A stretch of 64,000 bases of DNA from Pantoea sp. RIT-PI-b. Lineage in GTDB: Bacteria; Pseudomonadota; Gammaproteobacteria; Enterobacterales; Enterobacteriaceae. A program made the translations under genes and the position numbers. Positions within the stretch are counted from its first letter, which is position 1, and every line of letters starts with the position of its first letter. The stretch covers positions 1 through 64,000 of the forward strand of contig NZ_LGIS01000016.1 of assembly GCF_001187905.1 (NCBI RefSeq), written 5' to 3'. A model generated the notes under the pieces. The model was not told where the DNA came from. It saw nothing but the letters and a program-made list of their open reading frames with translations, and did not search any database. Positions 28,059 through 37,812 of this stretch are shown here, in pieces.

Positions 28059-28331
28059 ATGAAAAAGAGTAGCATTCCTGAACTGTGCTGCGAGATCGTT
28101 CATGAACGATCTCTATCGTCACTCAGTTTAATTTCTTTGTATGAAGTTGCCTTTACCAGCGGTAAATATGCCGTGATGCGTTTAGACAATGATCAATCAT
28201 TTCATCAGGGTGACAAATTTAAACGTGTAAATGACATTTGGTATTGTGATGAGAAATTAATACATCCGCAATCATTTCAATTTGTCGACAAGGCCGAAGC
28301 GCAGCGTGCATTTATCGAATATGATAAATAA
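28059..28331 (+). CDS. Hypothetical protein
   Basis: A 90-residue soluble acidic protein beginning MKKSSIPELCCEIVHERSLS, with no signal peptide or membrane segment. GGAG about nine bases before ATG supports expression. I recognise no family. It is convergent with the unknown gene at 28346-28651, separated by only 14 bp. Confidence 0.55.
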   Translation: MKKSSIPELCCEIVHERSLSSLSLISLYEVAFTSGKYAVMRLDNDQSFHQGDKFKRVNDIWYCDEKLIHPQSFQFVDKAEAQRAFIEYDK

Positions 28332-28345
28332 TTATTTTACTGTAT

Positions 28346-28651
28346 TCATATCGTTGGAGGAAAAGCCGCTAACTGCTCTGGTTGCGCAGGTGGCAGTGAC
28401 ATCCAGAAAGCGACATCCATACTCACTTCATACTCAGCATGCGATTCAAGAAAAATATGCTCACCGCTACGCGACTGGCCGCCATACAGCCAGCCGCCCT
28501 GCACTTCGCCGCTTTCAAATTGCACAATACACTCCTGCTTATAGCCTGGTGCTTGTTCATTTAAATCAATCCATTCAAGGATATGGCGCATAGCTTTAAC
28601 CTTTTCATCAATATTTTGAATACCAGGCCGAATCATTTCATCGATTAACAT
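28346..28651 (-). CDS. Hypothetical protein downstream of a zinc-ribbon gene
   Basis: About 101 residues from ATG 28651 (TTG at 28669 is an alternative). The N-terminal part is helical (IDEKVKAMRHILEWIDLNEQ). A C-terminal acidic region follows, containing FESGEVQGGWLYGG and ending in a Pro-rich tail. Neither start has a good ribosome site. Translation may be coupled to the zinc-ribbon gene whose stop is 24 bases upstream. No function is assigned. Confidence 0.5.
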   Translation of the reverse strand: MLIDEMIRPGIQNIDEKVKAMRHILEWIDLNEQAPGYKQECIVQFESGEVQGGWLYGGQSRSGEHIFLESHAEYEVSMDVAFWMSLPPAQPEQLAAFPPTI

Positions 28652-28675
28652 GCAGAAGTGACGAAGCAATAATAT

Positions 28676-28837
28676 TTATTCTTCCATGATAAATAACGAT
28701 TTACAGTGCGGGCACAACATTGCCTGACCGCGTGCTTGTTTTATTGAGGATTGTGAGCAAAACTTTTTACACACCGGACATTGCGCTTTTACCTCGCGGC
28801 GTCCCAGCGTTTCTAAAAATTGGTTTAACCAGCTCAT
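28676..28837 (-). CDS. 53-residue zinc-ribbon protein
   Basis: Starts MSWLNQFLETLGRR. It contains a CPVC pair (Cys20, Cys23), Cys27, and a CPHC pair (Cys42, Cys45), the spacing of a small zinc ribbon. AAGGA lies eight bases before ATG 28837. Short zinc ribbons of this kind bind nucleic acid or a partner protein; no specific role can be given. The gene probably forms a two-gene operon with the hypothetical gene downstream. Confidence 0.65.
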   Translation of the reverse strand: MSWLNQFLETLGRREVKAQCPVCKKFCSQSSIKQARGQAMLCPHCKSLFIMEE

Positions 28838-28983
28838 AATTATTTTCCTTTTTCAGATAACTCATTCTAACACACCAGATTTTTTTCACGCCGACAAACC
28901 CTTTACGTTAAGATTAAAACCACTCAACTCCATCAATACGCTCAGTTAAATGTTTTAAATTTAGTTTTACTTTTTAAACCAGA

Positions 28984-29001
28984 CGTTAAATGCATTTAAC
29001 G
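28984..29001. promoter_or_regulatory. Perfect 18-bp palindrome upstream of the cyclic glucan synthase gene
   Basis: CGTTAAATGCATTTAACG lies about 110 bases before the glucan synthase start and about 150 bases before the divergent zinc-ribbon gene. A half-site GTTAAATG recurs at 28945-28952. It is a candidate operator for an unidentified regulator. Confidence 0.45.
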
Positions 29002-29109
29002 CTATACTTCCAATAGAATCATTAATTTCCCTCACCTTCCCTCATGCCGTCAATTTCCTGTTGATAGTGTTGGCTTTTATAATCCATTGGATTTTTTTGT
29101 GATGCCATT

Positions 29110-32100
29110 ATGAAAAATAAACTTCCCACCGGGTTGATCATAAACAGTAGTGCGCTGCCGGCAACGGAACGTACCAGTATTGAATTTTTACATGAAAGCG
29201 GCATTTATCAGGCGAACCGGCCAGATGTTTTTTCCGAGCAGCAAATGGAAAATTATGGCGCGCGATTAGCAAAAACTCATCACCTCTCTACAGCGAAGAA
29301 AAGTTATAAATTATTGCAACGTCTGGCAGAGAACGAGCAGGCGCTGATAAAAAGTGCGGAAATATTAAGTACCGGTGATAAGCGTAATCTGACGCCTGCC
29401 GGCGAATGGCTGTTGGATAATTTCTATATTATCGAAGAGCAGATTCGCATGGTACGCCAACTACTGCCGACCAAATTTGGTCAGGGATTGCCCGCGTTAA
29501 CCGAACCTAGCCACACGCTGCGCATTCAGGCGATTGCTGATGAGATGATCAGCCACAGCGACGGTCGTCTTGAATCGGCGGTGTTATCACGCTTTATTCA
29601 AGCCTATCAGCGCGTTACCCCGCTGCTAATGGGTGAGCTCTGGGCGCTGCCAGCCATGCTGCGCTTTGCGTTACTCGATAACCTTGCGCGCATTGCCCAG
29701 GGCGTAGCCGACATTCATCTGGAAAGAAGCCAGGCGGGTGCGTGGATTGATGAGATCGTTCATCATTCGGCCAAAGATGCCACCCGCGTCATTCAGGTAA
29801 TTGCTGAGATGGCGCACAAAAATGAGCAGTTGTCCGGAGCCTTTGTCGCTGAACTGGCGCGCAAGCTCAATGGCCAGAATCACTCACTGGCGCTAACCTG
29901 GGTTGAACAACATCTGCTTAATACCGGCCGTAATACCGCGGATGTGATTGAACAATTTAACCGCCAGCTGTCGCTGAGCCAGCTTTCCGTCAGCAACAGT
30001 ATTACCGGACTCCGTCAGCTGGGTGAAATCAACTGGCAGGATTTTGTTGAATCGCTGAGTCTGGTGGAACAGGTGTTGGTGCAGGATCCGGCGGGGATTT
30101 ATCCGCAGATGCACTTTGACAGCCGCGATCAATATCGCCATGTGATAGAGGAGTTAGCGCGACAGAGCCAATTTGATGAGCTTGCAGTCGCCAATCAGGC
30201 ACTGACGCTGTGTCGTCAGGCTGGATTGCCGCCGCGCCAGCAACATATCGGTTATTTCTTGCTGGATAAAGGGCGCACGCAGCTTGAGCAACAGCTGCAG
30301 CCGCGCAGTTCCTTGCTGAGTCAGGCACGCCATCACCTGAGTCAGACGCCGCTTCTCTCCTGGTTAGGCAGCCTGACGCTACTCACCACCGCCTTTAGCG
30401 CCGAAACACTGCTGGTCACCCATCACGCCGGTATGTCTGTGGTGCTGTGGATCTTATTAGTGCCAGCGGTGATCTTAATCAGCAGTCAGCTCGCCCTGCA
30501 GCTGCTGAGCGAGGTCACGACACGCACCCGCCATCCGGTTCCTTTGCCACGCCTCAATTTCGAACAGGCGGTGCCCGATGGCGACCGCACATTGGTGGTG
30601 ATTCCCTGTCTGATCAGCACAAAAACCGGCACGGATACCCTGTTACGCTCGCTGGAAACCAGCTATCTCGGCAATGCCCTCGACAACATTTCGTTTGCGC
30701 TATTGGCCGATTTCACCGACAGCGTGGCCGAACATGAGGTGCAGGATGATGAAGTCATTGGCTATGCGGTGCTGAAAATTGAGGCGCTGAACCGACGCTA
30801 CAGTAGTAAAGCCAACCACGATGTGCTGTTTACCTTGCTGCACCGCAATCGGGTACATAACCCGTCGCAGGGCGTATGGATGGGTTACGAGCGCAAGCGC
30901 GGCAAACTGCATGCGTTGAATCGCTGGCTGCAGGGTGAAGCGGAGATGTTTAACGTCATCGTCGGTGCCAATCAGGCGCAAATGCGCACGGTGAAATACG
31001 TCATCACCCTCGACAGCGATACTATCCTGCCGCGTGAAACCGCCCACAAGCTAATTGGCATCATGGCGCACCCGCTGAATGCCCCCGTTTTCGATGAGCG
31101 CTTAAACCGCGTGGTGGAAGGTTACGCCATTCTTCAGCCGCGCCTGGCGGAAGAGATTCCACCGTTCGGACAAGGCCTCTACGCGCGCCTTTCCAGCAGC
31201 GTGCCCGGAAATGATGCTTACTCCTCAATGTCATCAGATATCTATCAGGATCTGTTTGGCGAAGGCTCGTTTGTCGGCAAGGGAATCTATGATGTGGCAG
31301 CGTTTTCGCGCGCGACGCGTAATACCTGCCCGGAAAATCTGGTGCTCAGTCATGACCTGCTTGAGGGCTGTTATGCGCGATCCGGCGTGGTCAGCAATGT
31401 GGTGCTGTATGAACATTACCCTGACAACTATTTGAGCGATGTCGCGCGCCGTTTTCGCTGGGTGCGCGGTGACTGGCAGCTACTTAACTGGTTGCGGCTG
31501 CAGGTGCGTCTTGAAGATGGCGGCCATCAGCCTAATCCGCTCAGCGCGCTTTCGCGCTGGAAATTGTTCGATAACCTGCGACGTAGCCTGGTGGCACCGG
31601 CATTGCTGCTGCTGATCTGCCTGAGCTTCACCACTGTAGCTAATCCCCTGTTTTGGCTCAGTTGCATCGTCCTCTTCCTGCTACTACCTGGCATTCTGGC
31701 GCTGGGCATTGAGGGCATGCGCAAAAGTAAAAAGCGCGCCTGGCAACATCATTTATCTATCCTCGCCACCGATGCATTGACGCGACTGAGCAGAGCGGGA
31801 CTCACCCTGGCGACCTTACCGCATGAAAGTTACTGGTCGCTGAAAGCGATTATTATCACGCTGTGGCGACTCAACGTGAGCGGGCAATTTCTGAATGAAT
31901 GGAAAAGTGCCTCGGCTGGCAGTGCCGCAAATGTCCCGACCCTGCGTCATTTCTATCGCGCTATGTGGATTAATCCACTGGCCGGCGTTGCACTGTCACT
32001 TTTGACCGTCCTGCTCAACCCCTCATTGACCGCATTGGTCGTGCCGCTGGCACTGCTTTGGCTGGCAACACCGTGGCTGTTATGGCGCTTAAGTAAACCG

Positions 32101-35100
32101 GCCGAAGCCCGCCAGAAAAAGCTCTCGGTTGAGCAGCAGCAGTTTTTACGTTCTAGCGCCCGACATACCTGGGCGTGGTTTGATGACTTCGTCACCGCCG
32201 AGCATAACCACTTACCGCCGGATAATTTCCAGGAGGTGCTGCAGCCCACCGTGGCGCACCGCACGTCGCCAACCAATATTGGCCTGTCACTGCTTGCCAC
32301 GTTAACGGCCTGGGATTTTGGTTACGTGACGCAGAAACAGGTGATTTCGCGCACCCTCGCCACGCTCGACAGTCTTGATCGCATGGAGCATTTTCGGGGT
32401 CATCTCTACAACTGGTATGACACCTACACGCTTAAACCGCTGCAGCCGCGCTACGTCTCCACCGTGGACAGCGGCAACCTTGCGGCGCATCTGGCAACCT
32501 TGCAGGCTGGACTGGCGCAGTGGAAACAGCAGCCGCTGCTGTCATTGGCGGTCATCATGGCGGGCTTAAACGACACCTTGTTACTGGCTAAAACGCAGCT
32601 CGGTGCCGAACGCAATGACCGCTGGGATGAAGTGGCCGAACAGTTTGTGGTGCTGCAACAGGCTGCACCTGCTGCCATCACTCATCAACTCTCCGCCCTG
32701 ATTACGCTGAGTGAAATTTTGCTGGCGCAGATGAAGATGCCGCTGCTGCAGGTGAAATGGTTTGAATTGTTCATCCGTCAGCTTGTCGATTTTCAGCAAG
32801 AGTGGGCGCTGTTTTTCAGCTGGATTACTCCTGAACATACGCTGCCTGCCACCTTGCCTTCACTTCTGTGGCTGAGCGAATTAGGTACGCATTATCCTGA
32901 GCTGGACGCGCAGCAATCGGCTCCGGTGATGTGGGCGGCGCGGGAACGTATGGCGACCTTACTGGAGTTGGAAGGTCGACTGGACGATCACGCCAAAATG
33001 GATTTCCGCTTTCTCTATGTTGAGAGCACCGCGCTGCTCAGCGTCGGTTATAGCCTCGACAGCGGCCTGCTCGATAAAGGCAGCTATGACCTCTTCCCCT
33101 CCGAAGTGCGGCTTACACATTACTTTGCGATCTCAGCCAATCAGCTTCCGGTAAAAAGCTGGTTCGTATTGGGCCGTTTATTCACGCAGCTTGATAACCA
33201 ACCGGCGGTGATGTCGTGGAGCGGATCGATGTTCGAGTATCTGATGCCGCATCTGGTGATGCCGGTGTACCCGGATACGCTGCTGGAAAAAATGGCGTTA
33301 TCCGCAGTGAAGCAACAAATCGCCTCTGGCGAAGCCGCGCAGATTCCGTGGGGGGTGTCAGAATCGGCTTACGCCGCCTTTGATGATAGTCAGAACTACC
33401 AATACAAAGCGTTTGGTACGCCGGAACTGGGCCTGAAGCGCGGCCTGAGCGATGATCATGTCGTTGCGCCCTACGCATCGATGCTGGCGTTAATGGTGCT
33501 GCCGCTTCAGGCCATCGATAACCTGATGAAGCTGAAAAAAATGGGTGCCTGCGGTAAGTATGGATTTTATGAGGCGCTCGACTTTACTGCTCATCGGCTG
33601 GCGCGCGGTCAGCAATTTGTCGCCGTTAAAACCTACATGGCGCATCACCAGGGCATGGGATTACTGGCGATTTCGCATCTGCTACTCAATGCGCCGATGG
33701 TGGAGCGTTTCATGTCGAGTGCACGCTTCCAGTCCTCATACTTACTGCTGCAGGAGCGAGTGCCGGACGACATTGAGCTCTATACGCCGCGTCGTCAGTT
33801 TGTCGACAACTCAGATAATAAGCCGCGCTCTGACGCGCCCGAACTGCGCGAGTTTAGCGGTGCGGCCGCACATCTGCCGCAATTGCAACTGCTGTCGAAC
33901 GCCAATTACCACGTGATGGTCACGCAATCTGGCACCGGCTATAGCCTGTGGAAAGGGCTGGCGTTAACCCGCTGGCGCGCGGATGGCACCTGCAACCAGC
34001 ATGGTATCTTCTGCTATATCCGCGATCGCCAGTCCGGCGAGGTAATTAGCCCAACATTCCAGCCGAGCGGCGTTACACAGGCGCAGCATCTGGCGCGTTT
34101 CACCAACGCCGGCGCGGAGTTTGAGGCGCGCAGTGAAAGCCTCAGCGCACGTCTACATGTGGTGGTATCACCGGAAGATGATGTGGAAATCCGCCGCCTG
34201 GTCCTGACCAACCATTCACGCCAGCTGCGCGAAATCGATATCACCAGTTATGCCGAAGTGGTGCTGGCGCCTGCTGCCAGCGATCTGGCACATCCGGCGT
34301 TCAGCAACCTGTTCGTGCAGACCGAGATTGTTGCCGAGCTTGAGGCGATTCTAACGCATCGCCGTCCGCGCGAAGCCAAAACCGATCCGGTGTGGATGTT
34401 TCACGCCCTGCTGATTCATGGCACGAGCGAGCGCGACACCCACTATGAAACCGATCGCGCGCAGTTTATTGGCCGTGGCAATACCACCGCCAATCCACAA
34501 GCCGTTGCGCCCGGCGGCGTCCTCAGCGGCAGTGCGGGATCGGTGCTTGATCCGCTGCTCTCCATTCGCCAGAAAATTCAGCTCAAGCCCGGTAAATCCA
34601 TCACGCTCGATCTGCTGTATGGCGTCACCGAGCAGCGTGCCGCCTGCCTGGCGCTGATAGAGAAGTATCGCAATAACGTCTACGCCAATCGGGTGTTTGA
34701 AATGGCGGCGTCGCACAGCCAGGTGGCGCTGCGTCAGCTCAATATCGCCGCTGAAGATGCCAGTTTGTATAACCAACTCGCCAGCGCGGTGATTTTTGCC
34801 AGTCCTGAAATGCGCGGCGATAGTCAACGTTTGCTGCAGAATCGTCTGGGCCAGACCGCCTTGTGGCGCCACTCGCTGTCGGGCGATCTGCCTATTGTGC
34901 TGGTGCGCATTGAAAACGGTACGCAACTCAGTCTGGTGAGTAACTTGATTAAGGCGCATCAATACTGGCGGCAAAAAGGGCTAACGGTGGATTTAGTCAT
35001 CCTCAACGGTGAGCAAGGAGGCTATCAGCAACTGCTGCAAAACCAGTTGGTTAAGATGATTGCCAGCGGAGATGTCCAGCAGCTTACCGACAAACCTGGC

Positions 35101-37725
35101 GGCATCTTCATCCGCCAAAGCGATCACCTGGTGTTTGAGGACATCACGCTGTTACTCAGCGTGGCGGCCGTAGTGCTGGAAGGACGTCACGGCAGTTTAG
35201 CCGATCAGCTCACGGTGCTATTAAAACTTCAGCCCACGCCGCCATCCGCTCACTTCCTGCCCGCTAAACATGCCGCGCCTGCGCCCGTCAGCTTCACGAA
35301 GCCTGACACCCTGCAGCTGTTTAACGGCACCGGCGGCTATAACGCGGATGGCAGCGAGTATCATATTTTGCTGCCTGAGGAGCATCAGACGCCTGCTCCC
35401 TGGTGTAACGTTCTGGCCAACAAGCAGTTTGGCAGCGTGATCTCTGAAAGTGGCCAGGCTTACAGCTGGTATGAAAATGCGCATGAGTATCGGCTGACGC
35501 CGTGGCATAACGATCCGGTAAGCGATACCTCGGGCGAAGCCTTTTATCTGCGCGATGAAGAGAGCGGCGATGTCTGGTCGCCGATGCCGCTACCGCTGCG
35601 CGGTAAAGGCGATTATTTAACCCAGCACGGCATGGGTTACAGCCGCTTTATGCACCAGGAGCAAGGCATTTGTAGCAGCATCACCACCTTTGTCGCCGGT
35701 GAAGATGCGGCGAAAATTACCCTGATTCAGCTCAGCAACCTATCCGGCAGAACCCGTTATATGTCGATTACCGGCTACGTTGAATGGGTGTTAGGTGAAC
35801 TGGTAAGCCAGTCTGCACGCCATGTACAGACCTCCTCGGCGAACGTTGAGTCTGGCAGCGCCATCCTTGCGGTGAATCCTTACGTCAGTGCTGGCTCGAC
35901 TCGCACTGCGTTCTTTGCCGCATCGGGCAATCAAATCGCCTTCAGCGGCAATCGTCTTGAATGCCTCGGCCGTAATGGCTCGACGCGTAACCCGGCGATG
36001 ATGCAAGCGCGCGGACTTTCGGGTAATACCGGTGCATGCCTGGATCCCTGCGCCAGCCTGCAGACGCTGACCACGCTCATTGATGGCGATACGCGCACCT
36101 TCGTCTTTGTTTTAGGCGCGGCAGAAGATAGCGGATCGGCTTTGGCGCTAATGCAGCAGTTCCTGCCGACCGATCGCGCGGAAGCCGAGCTGGAGAGAGT
36201 CAAAAGACATTGGCGCGGCCTGTTAGATAAAGTGGCAGTGTTTACTCCCGATCGCGCGGTGAATTTGCTGGCGAATCGTTGGTTGCTGTATCAAACCCTG
36301 GCCAGCCGATTACTGGCACGCAGCGGCTATTATCAGTCGGGTGGCGCCTTCGGCTTTCGCGATCAGTTGCAGGATACGCTGTCTCTCACCCATGCCGCAC
36401 CGCAGCTGCTGCGCGATCAATTGCTGTTGTGTGCCTCGCGACAGTTTATTGAAGGCGATGTGCAGCATTGGTGGCATCCACCTTCAGGACGCGGTGTCAG
36501 AACGCGCTGTTCGGATGATTACCTCTGGCTCCCCTTTGCGCTTTGTCATTACATCAGCGCCACGGACGATCTGGCGCTACTCGAACAGCAGGTTGCCTAT
36601 CTTGAAGCACCACCTCTGCCTGCTGAGGAGGAATCGGTGTATAGCCTGCCGAACATCAGCCAACAGAGTGAAAACCTGTGGGATCATGCGTTACGCGCCA
36701 TCAAGCATGGCCTGAATTTTGGTGAGCATGGGCTGCCGCTGATGGGATCTGGCGACTGGAATGACGGCATGAGCGCGGTCGGCATCGCCGGCAAAGGCGA
36801 AAGTGTCTGGCTGGGCTTTTTCCTCTACACCGTGCTTACCCGCTTTGCTGCACTCTCAGAACGCCTTGGGAAAACCGAGACCGCCAGCCTGTGTCAGCGC
36901 CAGGCCGATGAGTTAAAAACCGCGCTCAACCAGGTTGCGTGGGATGGCGAATGGTTTCTGCGCGGCTACTTCGACAGCGGTGAAACGCTGGGGTCGCACA
37001 GCAACGCCGAGTGCCGTATCGATGCCATCGCCCAGAGCTGGTCAGTGCTGTCGGGCGCGGGCGATCAAGCCAAATCTGCCTCGGCGATGCAGGCGCTCGA
37101 TCGGCAACTGGTCGATAGCGATAACGGATTGATTAGGCTGCTGACGCCGCCATTTAACGGCGTTGGCCCCAATCCTGGCTACATCCGTGGCTATCTACCG
37201 GGCATCCGGGAAAACGGCGGCCAGTACACTCACGGCGCGCTGTGGGCGATCATGGCATTTGCCGAAATGGGCCAGGTCGACCGCGCCTGGGCGCTGCTGG
37301 CGCTGATCAACCCAATCAATCACAGCCTGAATGCCGCTGATGTAGAAACCTACAAGGTGGAACCTTATGTGATGGCCGCCGATGTCTACAGCGCCGAGAA
37401 TCATGAAGGCCGAGGCGGCTGGACCTGGTACACCGGCTCTGCAGGCTGGGCCTATCAGCTCATCATCGAGAGCCTGCTGGGTATCACCCGCCATGGCGAT
37501 AAGCTGCAGCTGCGGCCGCGTCTTCCGGCGGCGTGGCCGGGCGTAAAAGTGATCTATCGCGAGGGTGAAGGCGTTTATGAGATTGATATCACGCGTGCGT
37601 CAGGGGATTACCAGCTGTGGCTGGATAATGAGCGTTGTGCCGCCGACCAGATCACCTTGAGCAGCGCAGCCGGACACCATCAGGTGAGGATTATCTCGGA
37701 CGGTAACCATCACTCGGCTCATTAG
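29110..37725 (+). CDS. Cyclic beta-1,2-glucan synthase (GT84/GH94)
   Basis: A 2871-residue inner-membrane enzyme with the full plan of ChvB/NdvB/Cgs. The N-terminal region (to about 400) precedes membrane segments near 415-475. A GT84 domain follows, with LDSD at 634-637 and FRWVRGDWQ at 782-790, then more membrane segments near 835-875 and 955-990. A glycoamylase-like cyclisation domain (about 1000-1500), beta-rich repeats and a C-terminal GH94 domain complete it; Asp2552 in DWNDGM is the likely catalytic acid and fixes product length. It makes periplasmic cyclic glucan from UDP-glucose. No ChvA-type exporter is in the window. No clear ribosome site is seen. Confidence 0.92.
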   Translation: MKNKLPTGLIINSSALPATERTSIEFLHESGIYQANRPDVFSEQQMENYGARLAKTHHLSTAKKSYKLLQRLAENEQALIKSAEILSTGDKRNLTPAGEWLLDNFYIIEEQIRMVRQLLPTKFGQGLPALTEPSHTLRIQAIADEMISHSDGRLESAVLSRFIQAYQRVTPLLMGELWALPAMLRFALLDNLARIAQGVADIHLERSQAGAWIDEIVHHSAKDATRVIQVIAEMAHKNEQLSGAFVAELARKLNGQNHSLALTWVEQHLLNTGRNTADVIEQFNRQLSLSQLSVSNSITGLRQLGEINWQDFVESLSLVEQVLVQDPAGIYPQMHFDSRDQYRHVIEELARQSQFDELAVANQALTLCRQAGLPPRQQHIGYFLLDKGRTQLEQQLQPRSSLLSQARHHLSQTPLLSWLGSLTLLTTAFSAETLLVTHHAGMSVVLWILLVPAVILISSQLALQLLSEVTTRTRHPVPLPRLNFEQAVPDGDRTLVVIPCLISTKTGTDTLLRSLETSYLGNALDNISFALLADFTDSVAEHEVQDDEVIGYAVLKIEALNRRYSSKANHDVLFTLLHRNRVHNPSQGVWMGYERKRGKLHALNRWLQGEAEMFNVIVGANQAQMRTVKYVITLDSDTILPRETAHKLIGIMAHPLNAPVFDERLNRVVEGYAILQPRLAEEIPPFGQGLYARLSSSVPGNDAYSSMSSDIYQDLFGEGSFVGKGIYDVAAFSRATRNTCPENLVLSHDLLEGCYARSGVVSNVVLYEHYPDNYLSDVARRFRWVRGDWQLLNWLRLQVRLEDGGHQPNPLSALSRWKLFDNLRRSLVAPALLLLICLSFTTVANPLFWLSCIVLFLLLPGILALGIEGMRKSKKRAWQHHLSILATDALTRLSRAGLTLATLPHESYWSLKAIIITLWRLNVSGQFLNEWKSASAGSAANVPTLRHFYRAMWINPLAGVALSLLTVLLNPSLTALVVPLALLWLATPWLLWRLSKPAEARQKKLSVEQQQFLRSSARHTWAWFDDFVTAEHNHLPPDNFQEVLQPTVAHRTSPTNIGLSLLATLTAWDFGYVTQKQVISRTLATLDSLDRMEHFRGHLYNWYDTYTLKPLQPRYVSTVDSGNLAAHLATLQAGLAQWKQQPLLSLAVIMAGLNDTLLLAKTQLGAERNDRWDEVAEQFVVLQQAAPAAITHQLSALITLSEILLAQMKMPLLQVKWFELFIRQLVDFQQEWALFFSWITPEHTLPATLPSLLWLSELGTHYPELDAQQSAPVMWAARERMATLLELEGRLDDHAKMDFRFLYVESTALLSVGYSLDSGLLDKGSYDLFPSEVRLTHYFAISANQLPVKSWFVLGRLFTQLDNQPAVMSWSGSMFEYLMPHLVMPVYPDTLLEKMALSAVKQQIASGEAAQIPWGVSESAYAAFDDSQNYQYKAFGTPELGLKRGLSDDHVVAPYASMLALMVLPLQAIDNLMKLKKMGACGKYGFYEALDFTAHRLARGQQFVAVKTYMAHHQGMGLLAISHLLLNAPMVERFMSSARFQSSYLLLQERVPDDIELYTPRRQFVDNSDNKPRSDAPELREFSGAAAHLPQLQLLSNANYHVMVTQSGTGYSLWKGLALTRWRADGTCNQHGIFCYIRDRQSGEVISPTFQPSGVTQAQHLARFTNAGAEFEARSESLSARLHVVVSPEDDVEIRRLVLTNHSRQLREIDITSYAEVVLAPAASDLAHPAFSNLFVQTEIVAELEAILTHRRPREAKTDPVWMFHALLIHGTSERDTHYETDRAQFIGRGNTTANPQAVAPGGVLSGSAGSVLDPLLSIRQKIQLKPGKSITLDLLYGVTEQRAACLALIEKYRNNVYANRVFEMAASHSQVALRQLNIAAEDASLYNQLASAVIFASPEMRGDSQRLLQNRLGQTALWRHSLSGDLPIVLVRIENGTQLSLVSNLIKAHQYWRQKGLTVDLVILNGEQGGYQQLLQNQLVKMIASGDVQQLTDKPGGIFIRQSDHLVFEDITLLLSVAAVVLEGRHGSLADQLTVLLKLQPTPPSAHFLPAKHAAPAPVSFTKPDTLQLFNGTGGYNADGSEYHILLPEEHQTPAPWCNVLANKQFGSVISESGQAYSWYENAHEYRLTPWHNDPVSDTSGEAFYLRDEESGDVWSPMPLPLRGKGDYLTQHGMGYSRFMHQEQGICSSITTFVAGEDAAKITLIQLSNLSGRTRYMSITGYVEWVLGELVSQSARHVQTSSANVESGSAILAVNPYVSAGSTRTAFFAASGNQIAFSGNRLECLGRNGSTRNPAMMQARGLSGNTGACLDPCASLQTLTTLIDGDTRTFVFVLGAAEDSGSALALMQQFLPTDRAEAELERVKRHWRGLLDKVAVFTPDRAVNLLANRWLLYQTLASRLLARSGYYQSGGAFGFRDQLQDTLSLTHAAPQLLRDQLLLCASRQFIEGDVQHWWHPPSGRGVRTRCSDDYLWLPFALCHYISATDDLALLEQQVAYLEAPPLPAEEESVYSLPNISQQSENLWDHALRAIKHGLNFGEHGLPLMGSGDWNDGMSAVGIAGKGESVWLGFFLYTVLTRFAALSERLGKTETASLCQRQADELKTALNQVAWDGEWFLRGYFDSGETLGSHSNAECRIDAIAQSWSVLSGAGDQAKSASAMQALDRQLVDSDNGLIRLLTPPFNGVGPNPGYIRGYLPGIRENGGQYTHGALWAIMAFAEMGQVDRAWALLALINPINHSLNAADVETYKVEPYVMAADVYSAENHEGRGGWTWYTGSAGWAYQLIIESLLGITRHGDKLQLRPRLPAAWPGVKVIYREGEGVYEIDITRASGDYQLWLDNERCAADQITLSSAAGHHQVRIISDGNHHSAH

Positions 37726-37812
37726 TTTTTGCCATAGCTAGCAGTGGAAAATAGTGCAGCACGCGCTAAGCGGCTATTTTAGGGTAATTCTCCCCTACAA
37801 GGAGAATTAGCC

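Noticed and set aside
29022..29204. Small minus-strand frame overlapping the start of the glucan synthase gene
   Set aside because: No ribosome site at suitable distance; the charged 28-residue tail version starting near 29108 is too short to support without conservation data.
34351..34974. 207-codon minus-strand frame inside the glucan synthase gene
   Set aside because: It is fully antisense to a long well-supported gene, has a low-complexity His/Arg/Gln-rich composition typical of reverse-frame reading, and has no ribosome site.
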